From contig JAHDDM010000046.1 in assembly GCA_020629355.1 (NCBI GenBank), positions 1 to 8,072 of the forward strand: a DNA stretch of 8,072 bases, in the 5' to 3' direction. Positions 1 to 6,063 of this stretch are shown piece after piece. The notes beneath the pieces were generated by a model. It was not told the DNA's origin. It saw nothing but the letters and a program-made list of their open reading frames with translations, and searched no databases. The position numbers and the translations under genes were made by a program. Each line of letters begins with the position of its first letter. The first letter of the stretch is position 1. The stretch comes from Rhodospirillaceae bacterium (GTDB taxonomy: Bacteria > Pseudomonadota > Alphaproteobacteria > JABSOH01).

Positions 1-377
1 GGCTGATTATCTGCTGCTAACCAGATTTCACCCAAGGCTGGCAGAGCAACACCGCCTGCAACCATGCGGCCTTTGGATTGATAACCCAACAGAGACCCAA
101 ACAGAGGATTCTGTGCGAGAAAACTTTTTGTTCCATCGATGGGATCAATAATCCAAACCCCTTCTGCCCCCTCTGTCATGCCGCCTTCTTCGCCATATAT
201 CGCATCGTTTGGGAACTGCGCCATAATCGCGCGGCGAATTTGCGCTTCGGTTTCTGTATCGGCAATGGTGACGGGGGACGCATCGGCCTTATGCGCAATG
301 CTCAGATTGCTTCGATAGTAGCCTAAAATCGTTGCACTGGCATCCTGTAGGGTCTGGCGGATAAATTCCAGCCTCAT
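1..377 (-). CDS. Inositol monophosphatase family phosphatase, HisN-like (N-terminal part, cut by window edge)
   Basis: The first 125 codons of a Mg2+-dependent phosphatase of the inositol monophosphatase superfamily are present; the C-terminal half lies outside the window. The frame is open from ATG at 377 to base 1. Visible motifs are KADASPVTIADTE (about residues 30-42), the metal-ligand glutamates in YGEEGG (61-66), and the family signature WIIDPIDGTKSF (75-86), where D78 and D81 should bind metal. The DPIDGTKSF form and the preceding GEEGG are typical of HisN-type histidinol-phosphate phosphatases (histidine biosynthesis), but inositol-1-phosphatase or 3'(2'),5'-bisphosphate nucleotidase activity cannot be excluded without the C-terminus. 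The ATG overlaps the ubiE stop (ATGA at 377-374), and an AAGG sits 9 bases upstream inside ubiE, so translation is probably coupled. The superfamily call is firm; the substrate is an inference. Confidence 0.85.
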   Translation of the reverse strand, partial: MRLEFIRQTLQDASATILGYYRSNLSIAHKADASPVTIADTETEAQIRRAIMAQFPNDAIYGEEGGMTEGAEGVWIIDPIDGTKSFLAQNPLFGSLLGYQSKGRMVAGGVALPALGEIWLAADNQ

Positions 378-1111
378 GGCTTGAAACCTTGATGGATGTA
401 AACAATCCCGCCGCTTAACGCCGTCATCTTCACACGCGCGAACCCTACAGACGCAAGGTCATCACATAGTCCACTTGGGTCGCGGAATCGCCTGATTGAC
501 TCGACAAGATAACGGTAGGAGTCCGCATCTCCAGCAATCCATTGGCCTAACTTAGGTAACAAGGCATCAGAATACAGATCATACATTTTTTGCAGGGCTG
601 GTAAAACTTGCGGCGAAAATTCCAGACAGAAAAACTTGCCCCCCGGACGTAAGACGCGATAGGCTTCAGATAGGGCTTGCATACGTTCGGTGACATTGCG
701 CAAACCAAACGAGATGCTGTAGCAATGATAGCTACAGTCCATAAAGGGCAGAGTTTCCGCCGCGCCACAAACCCAATGCAGATTCTGGCTATAGCCTTGA
801 TCCAGTAGGCGGCGACGGCCTTCTTCTAACATCGCAGGGGTCAAGTCACAAAGCGTTACTGCCCCGCCGCCACGGGCTAAAAACAACCGCGCAATATCGC
901 CTGTACCGCCTGCAACATCGATCAGATGCTGGTGTGGTTTGGGCTCTATCAAAGCAATCAAACGCTGTTTCCAGAGCCTATGTACGCCTAAGGACATCAA
1001 GTCGTTCATCAAGTCATACTTGCTGGCGACAGAGCTGAACACACCGCGCACCTTGGCGGCTTTGTCCTGCTTTGGAATGTCTTCGTTACCAAAATCAACG
1101 TATTCGGTCAT
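374..1111 (-). CDS. ubiE: Demethylmenaquinone/2-polyprenyl-6-methoxybenzoquinol C-methyltransferase UbiE
   Basis: SAM-dependent C-methyltransferase of ubiquinone (and menaquinone, where made) biosynthesis; a class I methyltransferase acting on membrane-borne quinone precursors. The 245-aa product has normal family length. Motifs in order: FSSVASKYDLMND and LGVHRLWK (residues 25-48, UbiE/COQ5 signature region), SAM-binding motif I LIDVAGGTGDIA (63-74), an acidic post-I strand LCDLT (87-91), FGLRNVT (135-141), and the second signature EAYRVLRPGGKF (149-160). I chose ATG at 1111 because AGGTG lies 9 bases upstream and family members usually start just before this point. An in-frame GTG at 1123 would add four residues (MSNF) but has a poorer ribosome site. 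It follows lolA after about 46 bases and overlaps the downstream phosphatase start by ATGA, so it is probably co-transcribed with both. UbiE in an ftsK-lolA string is not the placement I would expect. Confidence 0.93.
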   Translation of the reverse strand: MTEYVDFGNEDIPKQDKAAKVRGVFSSVASKYDLMNDLMSLGVHRLWKQRLIALIEPKPHQHLIDVAGGTGDIARLFLARGGGAVTLCDLTPAMLEEGRRRLLDQGYSQNLHWVCGAAETLPFMDCSYHCYSISFGLRNVTERMQALSEAYRVLRPGGKFFCLEFSPQVLPALQKMYDLYSDALLPKLGQWIAGDADSYRYLVESIRRFRDPSGLCDDLASVGFARVKMTALSGGIVYIHQGFKP

Positions 1112-1157
1112 AAAATTGGACACCTACTCAGGGGGAGGTTGGTTGCATGTGGGTTTC

Positions 1158-1775
1158 TTAGCGCTCTGGCTCCCATTCCTTGGGTTTGCGGAAGTGGAAG
1201 ATTTTTTCTTCTAAAGGTATATTGTATTGTGGATTGACCAAACGAACCGTGGTGCTTGTCCCATCAGGGTTCAGAATCGTCCAACGCTGTAAATCCAAGG
1301 TATCAGCATTAAAGCTGAGCATAATCACGCCATTCTCAGGCTCGGATCGTTCAAAGACGCTGATGTGAATCATGTCCAGTTCGACATCAAGGTCTGAAAT
1401 GGCCAGTTTCGGGTTTTGCAACATATCCTTAGCCAGCAGATAGCTCGCGATACTATCGACCTGTGGATAGTATGTGACCTGTTCTAGCTCGCGGTCAACC
1501 TCGATAAAGAACGTGCCAGAAGCAATGAGCAACAAAGGCGAAGGCGGATCGTACTCGAAACGCGCCTGGTCCGGTCTACGCCAGGAGACGGTCCCTTCGA
1601 GGAAACCGCCAAGCCCATCAAGTTGCACAAAGCGCGATTGCATGGTCTCCTGAGTATTGATGCGGGCATCAATTTGTTGAATCAGTCTCAGGTCTTGGGT
1701 GCTCAAGTCCAACGGCTGCTGTGCATGGGCAGAGGTTGTGCATAAGAACATGATCAATAGGAAAAGGTTTCTCAT
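1158..1775 (-). CDS. lolA: Outer-membrane lipoprotein carrier protein LolA
   Basis: Periplasmic chaperone that accepts lipoproteins released by the LolCDE inner-membrane transporter and carries them to the outer membrane. The 205-aa product starts with a clear Sec signal peptide: charged MRN, hydrophobic LFLLIMFLCTT, and a likely cleavage after AHA at residue 18. The mature part shows the LolA pattern: SRFVQ (47-51), the GTVSWRRPDQARFEYDPPSP block (61-80), LLIASG (82-87) and a beta-rich remainder with EVDRELEQVTYYP (92-104). Length and motif order fit the family. Its ATG overlaps the ftsK stop (ATGA at 1775-1772), which implies translational coupling; only a weak AAGAG lies 9 bases upstream. 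The ftsK-lolA pairing is a common alphaproteobacterial arrangement and supports the call. No LolB is seen; alphaproteobacteria usually lack one. Confidence 0.92.
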   Translation of the reverse strand: MRNLFLLIMFLCTTSAHAQQPLDLSTQDLRLIQQIDARINTQETMQSRFVQLDGLGGFLEGTVSWRRPDQARFEYDPPSPLLLIASGTFFIEVDRELEQVTYYPQVDSIASYLLAKDMLQNPKLAISDLDVELDMIHISVFERSEPENGVIMLSFNADTLDLQRWTILNPDGTSTTVRLVNPQYNIPLEEKIFHFRKPKEWEPER

Positions 1776-4249
1776 TCTTCAAAACTCTTGATCAGGACTT
1801 CGCGTTTATTGGTGTGGTTCGCGGCACTGATCACACCCTGCTGTTCCATCTGGTCAATCAAGTCTGCCGCGCGATTATAGCCGATACGAAGCTGGCGTTG
1901 TACAAAGCTTGTACTGGCCTTCTGGTGTCTGGCCACCACCGCAACCGCCTGATCATACAGACTTTCGTCACCGTCTTCGCTGGTCTCGAACATCGCCGCC
2001 GCAACATCTCCTAAATCCGCGTTCACCGCACCTTCATCGGTGACGTCTTCGAGGTAATTCGGCGGACGTTGCGCGCGTAGCCAATTACAGATTTTCTCGA
2101 CTTCATCATCCTGTACAAAGGGCGCATGTACCCGTGTCAAGTTCCCTGCGGCCTGCATCAACAGTAAATCGCCTTTGCCCAAAAGTTGCTCTGCACCCTG
2201 TTCGCCAATGATGGTGCGGCTATCAATCTTCGAGGTCACGCGATAGCTGATACGGGTTGGGAAGTTGGCCTTGATTGTTCCCGTAATCACATCCACCGAA
2301 GGCCGCTGTGTCGCCATGATCAGATGGATACCTGCCGCTCGCGCCATTTGCGCCAGACGCTGAATCGAGGCCTCAATATCTTTACCAGCCACAATCATTA
2401 AATCCGCCATTTCGTCAACGACAACAACAATCAACGGGAAAGGTTCAGTAGGCAGTTCCTCAGTGTCAAAAATCGCCTCGCCAGTTTCCGCATCGACACC
2501 CGTCTGGACTTTACGGCTTAGGGTCTCGCCTTTGCTGACAGCCTCTGCAACCCGCGCATTGTAGCCGTCAATATTCCGCACCCCAACACGAGACATCAAA
2601 CGATAACGGTTCTCCATCTCGCGTACCGTCCATTTCAACGCAACCACGGCCTGTTTTGGCTCAGTCACCACTGGAGTCAACAGATGCGGAATCCCGTCAT
2701 AAACGCTAAATTCCAGCATTTTCGGGTCAATCATAATGACACGACATTGATCAGGACTCAGCCGATACAGAATCGACAGCAGCATAACATTCAGCCCAAC
2801 CGATTTTCCCGATCCCGTTGTCCCAGCAATCAACAGATGCGGCATCGTGGCAAGATCAACGATAAGCGGCGTGCCATCAATCATCTTACCGAGAATCATC
2901 GGCAGTTTTGCTTGATGCTGTTGATAGGCTTGCGATGCAAGAATTTCTTTCATATTGACCATCTCGCGGCGGTCATTCGGCAATTCAACACCCAATTCGG
3001 AATGGCCTGCAATGGTGGCAATCCGCACCGATAACGCCCGCATATTACGCGCAATATCATCCGCAAGATTGATAATCTTCGAGGTCTTTATCCCTGGCGC
3101 GGGTTCCAGTTCATACATCGTGACCACAGGGCCTGGCTTGATACGCTGAATTTCGCCACGAATACCAAAATCACCCAGAACTTCTTCCAGTCGTTTGGCG
3201 TTATGTTGTAATTTCTCGTGCGAATCGGTGCCCTCGACCACGGGCGGCGGCGGATCATTCAACAGATCAAGGGTAGGTAGTTGAAAGTCCTCGTAACTAT
3301 TGCCATGGCGGACGGCAGGTTTTGGTGCAGAGACGGTTGAAGCAACAGCTTTTGGCATTTCTGCCACCGCTGCTGAATGTGGTTGTGGCTGTGCTTGCAA
3401 CCCTGTATCTGCACCCAATGCCGCCTCGCCAAGACTTGGCGCTATTCGGCTTCCTGTACCGATCACGGGTCTTTCTGGTTGCGGTTCTGGTTGTGGCGGT
3501 TCAGAACGAACAGAGGGCTTTGGACGGCGTGGACGGGATGTGTGAATCCAACGGACAAAAATCCACAGCATCACCACGCTATAACGTAAGGCTAAAGCGA
3601 CTTTCCATAAAAGTGTTTTTAAGCCAATGCCGACTCCGTAGGCGGCTGTTCCGTAATCTTTCAGTGGCAATCTCGCGGCAGCAAATAACGTGAAAGCGCC
3701 GAAAATTGCCAACAGACTCATGGCAGCCCATGTCCACTCTGTGCCTAGATAGGTCTGAAGCAAAGCTTGAATCCGCACGCCAGCCATCCCTGCATTCAGC
3801 GTTTCAGGATAGAAATAACCGATAAGGCTTGAAGCCACCACCATACTGCTGATACTGGCAATGATAATCGCGATACAGGAAAGTAACAGACTTGGGAAAT
3901 GCAATGCACTCAGAACAGGCGGCGCGGCGCGCATTCGTGCAATCCCCCACAGGGTAATGATCAAAGGCAGAACATAGCTGCCCATCCCGAAAAATTGAAA
4001 AGCAAGATCAGCAAATATAGCGCCGTATTGTCCAGTGATATTCTTGACGGTATTATTACTGGTTACTGTGTTCCAAGACGGGTCTGTAGGATCAAAATCC
4101 AATAGAGCCGCGCAGCACAATGCCGCGAGGCACAACAGCATAAAAGGCACAACACCGCGCCAAAACCCTTTCGCCAAAACAATCAGGATTTTTTCGATAT
4201 CGCTGCTGGACGAGGCAGATTTTTGAGTGGCTTTTTTGGCTTTAGGCAT
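1772..4249 (-). CDS. ftsK: DNA translocase FtsK
   Basis: Septum-anchored hexameric dsDNA pump that clears chromosome ends at division and activates XerCD at dif. The 825-aa protein has the full architecture. The N-terminus has hydrophobic segments near residues 32-50, 88-103, 116-145 and 172-192, with a weaker one near 222-233. A Pro/Gln-rich linker follows (about 235-340, with PPQPEPQPERP), which is short compared with enteric FtsK. The alpha/beta RecA-like motor has Walker A AGTTGSGKS (475-483, K482), the IDPKMLEF motif (507-514), Walker B LIVVVVDE (606-613) and MATQRPSVDVITG (645-657). The C-terminal winged-helix gamma domain (about 758-825) contains LRIGYNRAA (787-795). Two gamma positions normally important for reading KOPS appear changed (see findings). 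The ATG at 4249 has no evident Shine-Dalgarno sequence; it gives a normal basic, Ser-rich start. A promoter candidate lies 36 bases upstream, and the stop overlaps the lolA start. Confidence 0.97.
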   Translation of the reverse strand: MPKAKKATQKSASSSSDIEKILIVLAKGFWRGVVPFMLLCLAALCCAALLDFDPTDPSWNTVTSNNTVKNITGQYGAIFADLAFQFFGMGSYVLPLIITLWGIARMRAAPPVLSALHFPSLLLSCIAIIIASISSMVVASSLIGYFYPETLNAGMAGVRIQALLQTYLGTEWTWAAMSLLAIFGAFTLFAAARLPLKDYGTAAYGVGIGLKTLLWKVALALRYSVVMLWIFVRWIHTSRPRRPKPSVRSEPPQPEPQPERPVIGTGSRIAPSLGEAALGADTGLQAQPQPHSAAVAEMPKAVASTVSAPKPAVRHGNSYEDFQLPTLDLLNDPPPPVVEGTDSHEKLQHNAKRLEEVLGDFGIRGEIQRIKPGPVVTMYELEPAPGIKTSKIINLADDIARNMRALSVRIATIAGHSELGVELPNDRREMVNMKEILASQAYQQHQAKLPMILGKMIDGTPLIVDLATMPHLLIAGTTGSGKSVGLNVMLLSILYRLSPDQCRVIMIDPKMLEFSVYDGIPHLLTPVVTEPKQAVVALKWTVREMENRYRLMSRVGVRNIDGYNARVAEAVSKGETLSRKVQTGVDAETGEAIFDTEELPTEPFPLIVVVVDEMADLMIVAGKDIEASIQRLAQMARAAGIHLIMATQRPSVDVITGTIKANFPTRISYRVTSKIDSRTIIGEQGAEQLLGKGDLLLMQAAGNLTRVHAPFVQDDEVEKICNWLRAQRPPNYLEDVTDEGAVNADLGDVAAAMFETSEDGDESLYDQAVAVVARHQKASTSFVQRQLRIGYNRAADLIDQMEQQGVISAANHTNKREVLIKSFEE

Positions 4250-4284
4250 GAATGGTACAATCAGGTGGCAAACAGAATATGCGC

Positions 4285-4313
4285 AGAATACGCGGCAGAC
4301 TGCTCAAGGTCAA
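4285..4313 (-). promoter_or_regulatory. Candidate sigma70-type promoter for ftsK-lolA-ubiE
   Basis: On the minus strand there is a -35 TTGACC (4313-4308), a 17-base spacer and a -10 TATTCT (4290-4285), matching the consensus at 5 of 6 and 4 of 6 positions. Transcription would begin near 4278, leaving a leader of roughly 29 bases before the ftsK ATG. The placement, directly upstream of the operon's first gene and with optimal spacing, supports it. Promoter calling by eye is uncertain. Confidence 0.5.
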
Positions 4314-4320
4314 TCAGTGT

Positions 4321-4363
4321 TATAGCCAGTTTCACATAATCAATTTATGTGAGACTGGCTATA
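4321..4363. repeat. 43-base near-perfect palindrome (19-bp arms, 5-base loop)
   Basis: The left arm tatagccagtttcacataa (4321-4339) pairs with ttatgtgagactggctata (4345-4363) around the loop tcaat. Eighteen of 19 pairs are Watson-Crick and one is G:T. It lies between the dapC stop and the ftsK promoter, its near edge 7 bases from the -35 box. Neither strand has the run of T expected of an intrinsic terminator. It could be an operator, a miniature mobile element or hairpin-type repeat, or a recombination-like site. The structure is certain; the role is unknown. Confidence 0.85.
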
Positions 4364-4381
4364 TTTCAGCAATGTTTTGTT

Positions 4382-4410
4382 CCGTCATCCCTGACTTGAT
4401 CAGGAATCCA
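4382..4410. repeat. Fragment of dispersed proteobacterial intergenic repeat (GTCATCCCTGACTTGATCAGG type)
   Basis: The segment from CCGTCATCC to GGAATCCA matches the interspersed repeat common in alphaproteobacterial genomes. Translated through, it gives the tell-tale VIPDLIRNP on the plus strand and WIPDQVRDD on the minus strand. Its core forms a small stem: atccctga (4387-4394) against tcaggaat (4400-4407) with one mismatch and loop cttga. The usual partner half of longer copies is not visible, so this is probably a degenerate or partial copy. Short spurious ORFs here should not be called as genes. Confidence 0.7.
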
Positions 4411-4495
4411 TTGATCCTTAAATCTCGGAATAGGTATATTGCGTAGAATACAGCCTGTTCGTTTAATTTTGATTGAATTATCCGAGTAGGCTATA

Positions 4496-5653
4496 TCACG
4501 CCACAAGACGGCGCAAGGTTTCCAAGGGCGGCATAAGAGTTTCGTGATCATGCACCAAAGCCACACGGACGTGATTTTTGCCTGGGGCTATCTGGTCTGG
4601 TTCGCAAAGATACCGCCCTGGCAATACCCGCAAGCCGCCTTCACGCCAGAAGAGCTTTGCGGCTTCAAGGTCATCTTCAACCCGCAACCATAAGAACATC
4701 CCGCCTTGAATAGGGCAAAAACCCTGAAGATCACCAAACAGTTTTTGCACCAGTGCGTAATTATTCTGATAATGCGCTCGAATCACCGCGACATGCGCCT
4801 CGTCTTGCCAGAGCGCGATAGAAGCCTTTTGCAGCGCCAGAGGCATCCGATTCCCCGCATAACTTTTTATCTGGCGAATCATGGCGATAATTTTAGGGTC
4901 TCCTGCCAACAGACCAGAGCGCAAACCAGCACAGCTAGAGCGCTTCGATAGTGAATTCAGGCAGATAACCTGATCAAAAGACCCTGTTGCGGCGGCAATA
5001 CTCAGCACCCCTTGCGGTGGAGTATTTGCATACAGTTCCGAATAGCATTCATCACCTGCAACAATAAAATCATGTTGCCGTGCGGCCATGATCCAGGCGC
5101 GAATCGTGGCCTCTGGTACAATATTCCCCGAAGGATTATCGGGGCTACACAGATACACCAGACGCAAATCCGCCAAACTTTTTGCATCCAGCATATCTGG
5201 TGTTGGAAATGCACCCGCTACGGTATCCAATGCCAGAATTTCCGCGCCAGCAATACGCGCTGAACCTGCATAGACAGCATAGCCAGGGTTTGGCATGGCA
5301 ATCAAATTCCGCGCATTCTTGGCGCGAAAGCGCGTCAGCATAGCCAGCAGGAATAATCCCTCACGCGAGCCACAGGTGGGATCAACATCAAATTCTGTAC
5401 CGCTTGACGACAGAGAGAATCGGCGGCAGAGCCAGTCATGTATAGTCTCGCGTAATTCTGCTGTACCGATAATCGGCGGATACCGATTCCAGTCCTGATC
5501 ATTCCTGGCGATAATTTCGGCAACAAAATCAGGTGGTGCAACCTTCGGTTCGCCTATCGTGAGATCAAATGCTTCGTGATCACAAGGGATACCGTGCAAA
5601 AGCTGGCGTAGACGCTCAAAGGGATAGGTGCCGAGGTTGTTAATTTTATTCAT
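4496..5653 (-). CDS. dapC: Class I/II PLP-dependent aminotransferase, probable N-succinyldiaminopimelate aminotransferase (DapC-like)
   Basis: Fold-type I aminotransferase of 385 aa, cytosolic. Family features are clear: the N-terminal LGTYPFERLRQL and LTIGEPK (substrate-lid region), NPGYAVY (122-128), CSPDNPSGN (169-177, Asn173 contacting PLP), GDECYSELY (200-208, Asp201 and Tyr204), the Schiff-base lysine in SLSKRSS (Lys237), the phosphate-binding Arg245 in GLRSG, and the carboxylate-binding Arg363 in HVRVAL. The LGxYPFxRLR start and overall pattern resemble alphaproteobacterial DapC, which makes N-succinyl-LL-diaminopimelate for lysine and peptidoglycan; another amino-acid specificity is possible. 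I chose ATG at 5653 because homologues begin with this MNxxxxLGxYPF stretch. The TTG at 5689 would add 12 unsupported residues and lies inside the promoter region. There is no Shine-Dalgarno sequence; a -10 box 7 bases upstream suggests a leaderless mRNA. It precedes ftsK in the same direction, separated by 246 bases. Confidence 0.85.
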   Translation of the reverse strand: MNKINNLGTYPFERLRQLLHGIPCDHEAFDLTIGEPKVAPPDFVAEIIARNDQDWNRYPPIIGTAELRETIHDWLCRRFSLSSSGTEFDVDPTCGSREGLFLLAMLTRFRAKNARNLIAMPNPGYAVYAGSARIAGAEILALDTVAGAFPTPDMLDAKSLADLRLVYLCSPDNPSGNIVPEATIRAWIMAARQHDFIVAGDECYSELYANTPPQGVLSIAAATGSFDQVICLNSLSKRSSCAGLRSGLLAGDPKIIAMIRQIKSYAGNRMPLALQKASIALWQDEAHVAVIRAHYQNNYALVQKLFGDLQGFCPIQGGMFLWLRVEDDLEAAKLFWREGGLRVLPGRYLCEPDQIAPGKNHVRVALVHDHETLMPPLETLRRLVA

Positions 5654-5660
5654 AAACGGG

Positions 5661-5689
5661 ATTGTATAATTTCTTGACCCAAGGCGCAA
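5661..5689 (-). promoter_or_regulatory. Candidate promoter for the dapC-like gene, possibly leaderless
   Basis: On the minus strand a -10-like TACAAT (5666-5661, 5 of 6 consensus) lies 17 bases downstream of a poor -35 TTGCGC (5689-5684). Only seven bases, CCCGTTT, separate the -10 from the ATG at 5653, so transcription would start at or next to the start codon. The missing Shine-Dalgarno sequence fits this. The weak -35 makes the call tentative. Confidence 0.35.
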
Positions 5690-5702
5690 TATTGCGTAAT
5701 AA
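5674..5702 (+). promoter_or_regulatory. Candidate promoter for rpmB
   Basis: TTGACC (5674-5679) is followed after 17 bases by TAATAA (5697-5702), a good -35 with a mediocre -10. It would start transcription near 5709, giving a leader of about 25 bases before the rpmB ATG. It overlaps the opposing dapC promoter candidate almost completely. Confidence 0.4.
5685..5696. promoter_or_regulatory. 12-bp perfect palindrome in the divergent dapC/rpmB promoter region
   Basis: CGCAATATTGCG is a perfect inverted repeat lying in the spacer of the rpmB promoter candidate and over the -35 of the dapC candidate. It could be an operator for a dimeric regulator acting on both directions. A 12-bp palindrome can also arise by chance. 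Confidence 0.3.
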
Positions 5703-5733
5703 CGCTTCGGAAACTTTCTGCTTTGGAGACATC

Positions 5734-6024
5734 ATGTCAAAACGTTGTGCACTTACTGGAAAATCTGTTGCTACAGGCAACAATGTTAGTCATGCGGTCA
5801 ACCGTACACGGCGGCGGTTTTACCCCAACCTGCAACGAGTTACTGTGTATAGCGAGGTTCTGAAACAGAAGTTTCACTTGCGCACCTGTACTCAGGCCTT
5901 GCGTACTCTTGAGGTCAATGGCGGGCTAGACAACTGGTTGCTGAAAACATCCAACGCAAAATTGACCCCTTTGGCTCTGTCGCTAAAGAAACGAGTTGTA
6001 CGCGCAAAAGCTGCTGTAGCATAA
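5734..6024 (+). CDS. rpmB: 50S ribosomal protein L28
   Basis: Large-subunit ribosomal protein of 96 aa. It begins MSKRCALTGK, followed by TGNNVSHAVNRTRRRFYPNLQ (residues 17-37, the L28 hallmark), then RTCTQALRTLEVNGGLDNWLL (50-70), and a basic C-terminal tail ending KKRVVRAKAAVA. This length and C-terminal extension match the alphaproteobacterial form rather than the roughly 78-aa enteric form. The start at ATG 5734 is fixed by homology and by GGAG at 5725-5728, five bases upstream. The longer open frame from 5662 adds 24 unconserved residues and is rejected. The protein keeps only two cysteines (5 and 52) and not the four-Cys zinc pattern of some L28 proteins. It is divergent from dapC and probably the first gene of a unit with the queuosine genes. 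Confidence 0.97.
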   Translation: MSKRCALTGKSVATGNNVSHAVNRTRRRFYPNLQRVTVYSEVLKQKFHLRTCTQALRTLEVNGGLDNWLLKTSNAKLTPLALSLKKRVVRAKAAVA

Positions 6025-6063
6025 AACAATACGCACGTTAATAATCTTGCCAAGAGGCCGAAG

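Noticed and set aside
1112..1123. GTG start of ubiE at 1123
   Set aside because: ATG at 1111 has AGGTG at proper spacing and matches the usual start; the GTG itself is part of that ribosome site. Not fully excluded.
939..1214. 91-aa plus-strand frame across the ubiE start and lolA end
   Set aside because: Antisense to two well-supported genes, no family resemblance and no upstream signals.
3300..3693. Open frames on the plus strand across the ftsK linker (up to 123 aa)
   Set aside because: Antisense shadows of the Pro/Gln-rich linker; Cys- and Arg-rich composition with no ribosome site or recognisable domain.
4321..4363. The long hairpin as a rho-independent terminator of dapC
   Set aside because: The stem is long but AT-rich at its inner end, and neither strand has a T-run after it (ACACTG follows on the minus strand).
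4252..4566. Short open frames on both strands in the dapC-ftsK gap (plus 4252-4446, minus 4366-4566)
   Set aside because: They translate the dispersed repeat (VIPDLIRNP, WIPDQVRDD) and palindrome, or run into dapC in a wrong frame; no ribosome site or protein-like composition.
5654..5689. TTG start of the dapC-like gene at 5689
   Set aside because: It adds 12 residues not expected in the family and falls in the promoter/palindrome region.
5662..5733. N-terminal extension of rpmB to an ATG at 5662
   Set aside because: L28 begins at MSKRC; the extra 24 residues overlap the promoter region, and a good GGAG sits before 5734.
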